DNA from: an uncultured Clostridia bacterium
Lineage (GTDB): Bacteria; Bacillota; Clostridia; Oscillospirales; Oscillospiraceae
Direction: 5' to 3'
NCBI GenBank assembly: GCA_937893605.1
Contig: CALBGG010000020.1
Coordinates: forward strand, 1 to 6,286
Length of the DNA stretch: 6,286 nt
The translations under genes and the position numbers were made by a program. Within the stretch, counting starts at the first letter, position 1. Each line of letters opens with the position of its first letter. This document shows positions 3,501-6,286 of the stretch, piece after piece. The notes beneath the pieces were generated by a model. The model did no database searches, had not been told where the DNA came from, and saw only the letters and a list, made by a program, of their open reading frames with translations.

Positions 3501-6286
3501 GAGCATATCTCCGGGGTTAATGATATCTTCGGGGAAATATCCTCCACCGAACATATTGTGAAGCTCTGCATAGGCCATATCAACTCCGAGTCCGTTCTTG
3601 TCAAACATTATGCGGCGCTTATAGTTCCTGCGAACGCTCGCAAATTCCGTTGACCCATCGTCGCGGAATTTAACTCGTTTGAGATAGTCCTTGAGATCGT
3701 TATGAATTTCTACGTCATCCTCGTTGACTATTGCCGTAGCATTTTCTATAACTTCCGATGCAATGCTGTTTGCCATCTCCGCAACATCGGTGTAACGCAG
3801 TTCAGGCTCGTTGAGGATATACTCTCCCAGCTTGTTTAAGCTTTCCGTAATATCCCCCGGTTTGAGGTCTGTATCGCTCATGTCTATGACCTCTCGCGCA
3901 AGCTTCTGAACGTCGCTCTTACGCACTGTTTTTGTGGTAGTCGGTCTGGTTTGATTTTTCCAATACTCGACGCGCTGCTTTAGTTCTTCATTCTGCCGTC
4001 TCAGCTCGTTAAGCCTCTCCGGCTCGCGGGAAAATTTCTCTTTGCCCTGCGAGGCTTCATACTTCGCATCGAGCATGGCTTTCTCCTGCAAGAGTTTGAT
4101 AAACTCAACGTACTGTGATTGCGTAAACTTGTCGCCATACATGTTGCTTTCGTATGAATAGGTTTTGGAGCCGGTTGCAATATTGTCTGTCCACTCTACA
4201 AACTTTGCAAAGAAACGCGCAAAAACTTCGGCTCGATCATTTGTGTAGGAAGATACTGCGGTGTTTACGTCAGTGAGGCTGTTCATGAAAATGTTGAAGT
4301 TATTTTCAAACTGAATGCCATCCTCGCCGTGGCGTGCGCGTATCATATCTTTATTTACGCCTTGTGTAAGGAATAGTGACCCTCTATCGGCACCGACAAG
4401 GTCTCTGCCCCATCGAGTGTCAATATAGTGCCCCATCTCATGCGCGACTGTCTCCGGCTTATCGTATGAGCAAACTATCATGTCCGGCACTTCGGCATTA
4501 CCGGGGGAGTAAAAGCCGTTTGTCCTGCCATTGGGGTTCCCAAGACGAGCATTAACATCTCGCTTGCTTTCGAATACGAATTTCAGCCCTTTGTAGCTTA
4601 TGTGGGTATCTGCCGCAAGCATAACACGAGCTATATATCGTTTTTCGTAACCGTTTGGCTTGCCCTTTATTTCTCCGACAAGGCGCTCTATTTCCCCGTC
4701 AGCGACAACGGTTTTGCTAATGTAAGCACAGTTTTCAATGCCTGTCCAGCGATTTTCCTCCGCAACACCCCTGTTGGCTGCTTCTGAGATGCGTTTTGCC
4801 TGTGCCGAGTAAGCCGACCAACTGCGCAGTTTTTTGTTAAGCTCTGCCTGTGACATTCCTAACAACTCGGCCGCGCCCTTGTTATGTGCAAACAGCAGCA
4901 CCTTTGCTCTCGCGTTGTTGACAGTATTTCGATTAGCGGCAGTAAGTTTCTGATTTGCAAGCGTAAGAAACTCCTTCGCATTTTCAATCTTTTGCGGTGC
5001 ATAAAAGCGATCGTCGCGCAAACCGTAGTTTTTTGATGTGTCCATGCGCTTTGCTTTCGGATTTTCCTTACCGATAAGCGTTCCCTCAAGATAAGCGTCA
5101 AGAACATCCGATAGGCTGTATTCTTCGTTAAGAATATCCTCGTTACTGCCTATGTACTTTTGATATAACGAATACTCGCTTTCAATGTTTAATTCAACGT
5201 CTTCCGAGCCCACATCACGCAGCCACTCGTCCGCGTTTCGATATTCACTAAATTGATTTACCTTGAGAATTCTGAACGCGCTCTCGAGCATTCGCTTTGC
5301 CTCGTCCATCGTCATTGCGCTGTTGACTTTGTCTTCCTCAGCGCTTTTTACTTCTCGAGAAAATTTCTCGTTGACATTTTCGGAAGAACTGCGTATACTG
5401 TTTTCAGAAGTAGACTCTATTGGCGAGCTTTCAGCGTTCGGCGCTGCCTCTGCCGGTTTAGAGTCTGCTTTTTCTATACCGAAAACAAACTCACCGCCAT
5501 TGGGCAGCAACACACGATGCGCATGATAATGATTTTTAGCTGTTATGGTAACTACAACTGCCATATTACCGCGCGTTCCATTCACTACTATTGGCGCAGC
5601 AATCGTGATAGAGTCTCTTTTGCGCCCTTTATGCTGCTCGTGCGCATCAATTTCTATGCCGCGCTTTAACACGCGAGGCAGAGCCGCAAAAGCAGATATT
5701 TCGCTTGGAGACTTAATATAATTAAGCCCTTCGTTTATATGCCTCGGAGTAAACTCAATCTTGCCAAAGTCTTTACGGCTTACAGCATAACCAGTATTTT
5801 TTAGAAAGCTTTCAGCCCACTGCCGCTGCTGCTTGATATTCATTTTGCTCAAATCAGGGGTATTAACAATCGCAACAGGCTCCATTTTGTTGAGCTCATT
5901 CTCGGATTTGCGCAACTGTTGCTTAATGCTGCCAGATGCTTCTTTGCTATACTTCACCCCGCCCTTTTTCGGCGGTGCTCTGCCCTTGCTGCCGGTTTTC
6001 TCGGCGGCGTATTTGCGCACGGTGTCCTGCGCTTTCTCGTAGCTTTCGCTGTTGAGGTCTGCGCCCTCAAAGATATTCATTCTGCCAAGCGCATCACAGC
6101 ATATCTCTTCAAAAGCCTCCTCGGCGCTGAGAATGCCGCCGTATGCGTTGCTGTATATCTCGATAAGCTCGTTTAATTCGTCTGCTGTGAGATCGTCAAG
6201 CAGCATCTCCCGCGCCTCGTCTATGCTGAGGTCGCCGTTTTCAAACGCGGCATGCCCCATCTCGTGGCGCATTATCTGCTCTGCGG
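114..6286 (-). CDS. Giant phage/mobile-element polyvalent protein, two zincin domains plus LPD3/BECR-like domain (5'-partial)
   Basis: One uninterrupted frame encodes at least 2052 residues and ends at TAA (114-116). It is cut at the 5' end: upstream of the first in-window Met (6270-6272) the frame continues as A-E-Q-I without a stop to the window edge, and HEMGH begins two residues after that Met, too early for a complete zincin fold. Domains in order: gluzincin-like peptidase (HEMGH 3-7, EICCD 56-60); LPD3/BECR-like domain (about 146-262); second zincin (HEMGH 611-615, Glu682); helical module (855-965); basic coiled coil (976-1055); long unnamed C-terminal body with one possible membrane helix (1757-1775) and a helical tail to 2052. 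This mix of proteases and a putative nuclease-fold domain on a structural body is typical of polyvalent proteins of phages and conjugative elements, thought to enter the host with the DNA. Substrates are unknown. The reading frame and partial status are certain; the family is likely; the injected role is inference. Confidence 0.9.
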   Translation of the reverse strand, partial: AEQIMRHEMGHAAFENGDLSIDEAREMLLDDLTADELNELIEIYSNAYGGILSAEEAFEEICCDALGRMNIFEGADLNSESYEKAQDTVRKYAAEKTGSKGRAPPKKGGVKYSKEASGSIKQQLRKSENELNKMEPVAIVNTPDLSKMNIKQQRQWAESFLKNTGYAVSRKDFGKIEFTPRHINEGLNYIKSPSEISAFAALPRVLKRGIEIDAHEQHKGRKRDSITIAAPIVVNGTRGNMAVVVTITAKNHYHAHRVLLPNGGEFVFGIEKADSKPAEAAPNAESSPIESTSENSIRSSSENVNEKFSREVKSAEEDKVNSAMTMDEAKRMLESAFRILKVNQFSEYRNADEWLRDVGSEDVELNIESEYSLYQKYIGSNEDILNEEYSLSDVLDAYLEGTLIGKENPKAKRMDTSKNYGLRDDRFYAPQKIENAKEFLTLANQKLTAANRNTVNNARAKVLLFAHNKGAAELLGMSQAELNKKLRSWSAYSAQAKRISEAANRGVAEENRWTGIENCAYISKTVVADGEIERLVGEIKGKPNGYEKRYIARVMLAADTHISYKGLKFVFESKRDVNARLGNPNGRTNGFYSPGNAEVPDMIVCSYDKPETVAHEMGHYIDTRWGRDLVGADRGSLFLTQGVNKDMIRARHGEDGIQFENNFNIFMNSLTDVNTAVSSYTNDRAEVFARFFAKFVEWTDNIATGSKTYSYESNMYGDKFTQSQYVEFIKLLQEKAMLDAKYEASQGKEKFSREPERLNELRRQNEELKQRVEYWKNQTRPTTTKTVRKSDVQKLAREVIDMSDTDLKPGDITESLNKLGEYILNEPELRYTDVAEMANSIASEVIENATAIVNEDDVEIHNDLKDYLKRVKFRDDGSTEFASVRRNYKRRIMFDKNGLGVDMAYAELHNMFGGGYFPEDIINPGDMLKRIAEVLDGTAPKYGNPNSYYRKEATEFLRNYIIDSMLGDQVRQTAPTYADKANAKLAETKADYNQRLRKQREEFNAKTTSIKEQNKQHVKEAISKERQRGERRLQKFRDSVKERDTKRKEIAEKSRYKKQIGKNVKTLSDWLLKPDHKNALKHIPGELQSTVRDFIASINFTSARQLGGGAATQKDMKYLSNLERLHRYITDGNVGEDRYSGYLDLPPNFDVELGNFIHEVNALARKNSGYTINDMTVEQLKELSNIVKTMKKTITDMNRMYQNKTFQHAYDAGVADVDNLKLIAKTKPFLARNITSTIDNFVMWQQARPVHAFSRFGEGGKSICRELMDGQSTMAFLTKEIIDFAENTYTTEEVKTWAKETHTFELENDKVTLTTAQLMGLYELNKRPQAKQHLDAGGFKAANFKSGKTKIQRDTVHRFSDAELNEMFSKLTDRQKEVADKLQRFMVEKGGTWGNYVSVKRFDVEMFKDDNYYPIKVSGTEVDSKEVDSVDNASLYKLLNMGFAKEVSPKANQALIVYDIFDVFSNHMAEMAQYRSFALPVLDAMKWFNYKERNESGVVTASLREEMSRVFGTDEKGRSYAESFIKNILKAYNGTEAQGSTFDTLGLKALSFYNRQAVAYNLRVVAQQPMAITRAAIVLNEKDLASSFASMAKNFKATAEEMEVYSGIAVWKSLGFYDVNVSRGVQELIKHDENWLERFNEIGMKGAEFADRYTWAAMWDACKKNVKRKGIVETDANFFDEVSSLFDEVIYKTQVVDSVLTKNEWARSKSFFARSMGAFMSEPATTASMVTDTIFNIQLDRARGMSWDEVKVKHTAKVGKVLEVYILQAICTSLAAALIDAGRDDDDYETLTEKLWNRFKDNLGDNLNPLNWYIFASDLVDFGKQMLNQLGFDTYGYGQNTVWLQGAEQLLKALKITRDLLSGEKTNYTAYGAAMKWIQAGSQFAGLPAYNIAREAFSMWNTIIGDFLGYKELKVKSYDPGAKNSVKYAFMDGYLTEQEAMDILQNEDTMGEDVLDENEAYFEVEKWKNDTNSNYTKLYNAIDNNGDIRGAVDELTEHGVEEKNIKSAITRTYKDAYINGSSAEREKIRRAMYATGLYDSVNDVIEKCNDWLKKTK
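948..1004 (-). other. Possible transmembrane or membrane-associated helix
   Basis: Residues 1757-1775 make up the most hydrophobic helix-length stretch I see in the protein (core Y-I-L-Q-A-I-C-T-S-L-A-A-A-L-I). It is preceded by a Lys-rich segment (1747-1756) and followed at once by the acidic patch RDDDDYE (1779-1785). One Glu and one Gln inside the segment weaken a strict transmembrane call, so a buried or amphipathic helix is the alternative. Confidence 0.4.
993..2600 (-). other. Large C-terminal body of unknown fold
   Basis: Residues about 1225-1760 form the largest part without a named domain. It is mixed alpha/beta at first and mainly helical later. Segments that look family-conserved are AQLMGLYELNKR (1312-1323), NYVSVKRF (1391-1398) with NYYPIKV (1407-1413), LRVVAQQPMAITRAA (1558-1572) and FFARSMGAFMSEPATT (1707-1722). 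From memory, such segments recur in clostridial phage and prophage giant proteins, often filed as hypothetical or LPD-type proteins. No enzyme motif was seen. A structural, virion-internal or ejection-type role is inference. Confidence 0.45.
3108..3347 (-). other. Long basic coiled coil
   Basis: Residues about 976-1055 form an almost unbroken Lys/Arg/Glu/Gln-rich helix without proline or long hydrophobic runs. Sparse Leu/Phe/Ile positions suggest a coiled coil or single alpha-helix. The net charge is strongly positive, so contact with nucleic acid or an acidic partner is possible. It links the N-terminal enzyme-bearing half to the C-terminal body. Confidence 0.65.
3378..3710 (-). other. Uncharacterised conserved-looking module with YAELHNMFGGGYFPEDI
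   Basis: Residues about 855-965 hold a DYLKRVKFRDDGS segment (862-874), a Lys/Arg-rich stretch (880-892), a small Gly/Asp turn, the motif Y901-A-E-L-H-N-M-F-G-G-G-Y-F-P-E-D-I917, then two helices. From memory, comparable '(Y)xEL...FPEdi' segments recur in giant proteins of clostridial phages, so this is likely a real module, but I cannot name a function. Confidence 0.45.
3948..4037 (-). other. Border motif KFSRE followed by a short coiled coil
   Basis: Residues 746-775. K746-F-S-R-E750 (4023-4037) marks the end of the second zincin region. It is followed by a heptad-like helix with L754, L757, L764 and V768 and alternating charges, then a short Thr-rich linker (778-781). This is probably an oligomerisation or spacer helix. 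Confidence 0.5.
4068..4595 (-). other. Domain: zincin metallopeptidase 2
   Basis: Residues about 560-735. H611-E-M-G-H615 (4428-4442) sits in the helix PETVAHEMGHYIDTRW and follows the strand DMIVCS. This arrangement is usual for zincin folds, where a strand precedes the HExxH helix. About 67 residues downstream, R680-A-E-V-F-A-R-F687 gives Glu682 as the likely third ligand, a pattern resembling the '(R)xxExFA' helix of phage-associated zincins. The preceding segment (NPNGRTNGFYSPGN, 579-592) looks like the edge-strand/loop region. The third-ligand motif differs from that of the first zincin, so this is a distinct family member and not a tandem copy. The site appears intact; the substrate is unknown. 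Confidence 0.75.
4983..5345 (-). other. Unassigned acidic helical region
   Basis: Residues about 310-430 lie between the second border motif and the segment leading to the second zincin. They are acidic and mostly helical in character (for example DEAKRMLESAF at 323-333 and SLSDVLDAYLEGTLIG at 386-401). I do not recognise a family. No catalytic signature is evident. It may be a small polyvalent-associated domain of unknown role or a spacer. Confidence 0.4.
5367..5468 (-). other. Disordered Ser/Glu/Asn-rich linker
   Basis: Residues 269-302 are made mostly of Ser, Glu, Asn, Ala and Pro with almost no large hydrophobics, so they are predicted to be unstructured. They separate the LPD3-like domain from the next helical region and end directly at the second border motif, K303-F-S-R-E307 (5352-5366). 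Confidence 0.65.
5487..5837 (-). other. Domain: LPD3 / BECR-fold-like domain
   Basis: Residues about 146-262 begin with helices, including an Ala-rich one (I192-S-A-F-A-A-L-P199). They then alternate short hydrophobic strands: SITIAAPIVV (221-230), a turn, and MAVVVTITA (237-245), followed by HYHAHRVL (248-255). The helix-then-antiparallel-sheet layout, with the '..alpell..' helix and the '..i.aPv.vnG..y.v.v.v' strands, matches my memory of LPD3 domains in phage polyvalent proteins, related to the barnase/EndoU/colicin E5-D/RelE nuclease fold. Candidate active-site residues are H178, H211, H214, K215, H248, H250, H252 and R253, but none can be assigned from sequence alone. It could be a degenerate, non-catalytic copy. 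The assignment rests on pattern memory without a profile search. Confidence 0.55.
5931..5999 (-). other. Basic interdomain linker carrying the KYSKE motif
   Basis: Residues 92-114 are rich in Lys, Gly, Pro and Ser and look unstructured. They separate the first zincin from the LPD3-like domain. The segment contains K107-Y-S-K-E111 (5940-5954), the first of three related motifs found at domain borders in this protein. Confidence 0.6.
6063..6286 (-). other. Domain: zincin metallopeptidase 1 (gluzincin-type motif), truncated by window edge
   Basis: HEMGH at residues 3-7 (6252-6266) is a canonical HExxH zinc site: two His ligands and a catalytic Glu. About 50 residues later E56-I-C-C-D60 (6093-6107) fits the ExxxD pattern that supplies the third zinc ligand in gluzincins such as thermolysin. 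The start of the domain lies beyond the right edge, so the fold cannot be judged whole. Both motifs are intact, so an active enzyme is plausible; its substrate is unknown. Candidates are the protein itself, capsid proteins or host proteins. Confidence 0.75.

Noticed and set aside
5253..5669. 138-codon open frame on the plus strand, with a second overlapping one
   Set aside because: Both lie antisense to the linker and LPD3-like domain. Two overlapping frames of similar length in different phases point to chance openness.
4428..6266. Tandem duplication explaining the two identical HEMGH motifs
   Set aside because: Flanking residues, third-ligand motifs and spacing differ, and no similarity extends beyond the zinc core.

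Overview
The window is almost entirely one giant minus-strand reading frame. It runs from the right edge (base 6286) to a TAA stop at 114-116 and leaves only about 115 bases of other sequence. The frame is the 3' part of a very large multidomain 'polyvalent'-type protein, a kind carried by bacteriophages, prophages and conjugative elements, mostly of Firmicutes. The AAGGAGG ribosome binding site of the next gene, the moderate GC content and the protein's overall style point to a gut Clostridia (Lachnospiraceae/Oscillospiraceae-like) phage or prophage. This is inference, since no lineage marker gene is present. Residue numbers below count from the first Met inside the window (codon 6270-6272). 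The real N-terminus lies outside, because the frame stays open to the edge and a zinc-protease motif sits only two residues after that Met.

Layout of the protein, N to C (right to left on the plus strand):
- First zincin metallopeptidase: HEMGH at residues 3-7 and an ExxxD motif at 56-60.
- Basic linker.
- Domain resembling LPD3 / the BECR (barnase-EndoU-colicin E5/D-RelE) fold, about 146-262.
- Disordered Ser/Glu/Asn linker.
- Unassigned helical region, about 310-430.
- Second, different zincin: HEMGH at 611-615 and a Glu in RAEVFARF at 680-687.
- Short coiled coil, then a helical module at about 855-965.
- Long basic coiled coil, about 976-1055.
- Unnamed C-terminal half of about 1000 residues, with one possible membrane helix (1757-1775) and a helical tail.
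A short motif, [KR][FY]S[RK]E, occurs three times, always at a domain border.

Left of the stop codon is a strong hairpin-plus-U-tract terminator reading in the minus direction. Next comes a Shine-Dalgarno sequence and the first 12-14 codons of another minus-strand gene that runs off the left edge. The two genes are therefore co-oriented, with the terminator between them.

The most plausible job of the large protein is a virion-packaged or injected effector/maturation protein. It would combine proteolytic and possibly RNase or other effector activities with a structural or membrane-interacting C-terminal body. The domain calls come from motifs seen in the sequence; the injected role is inference. 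No RNA genes, CRISPR arrays, insertion sequences or attachment sites were seen.
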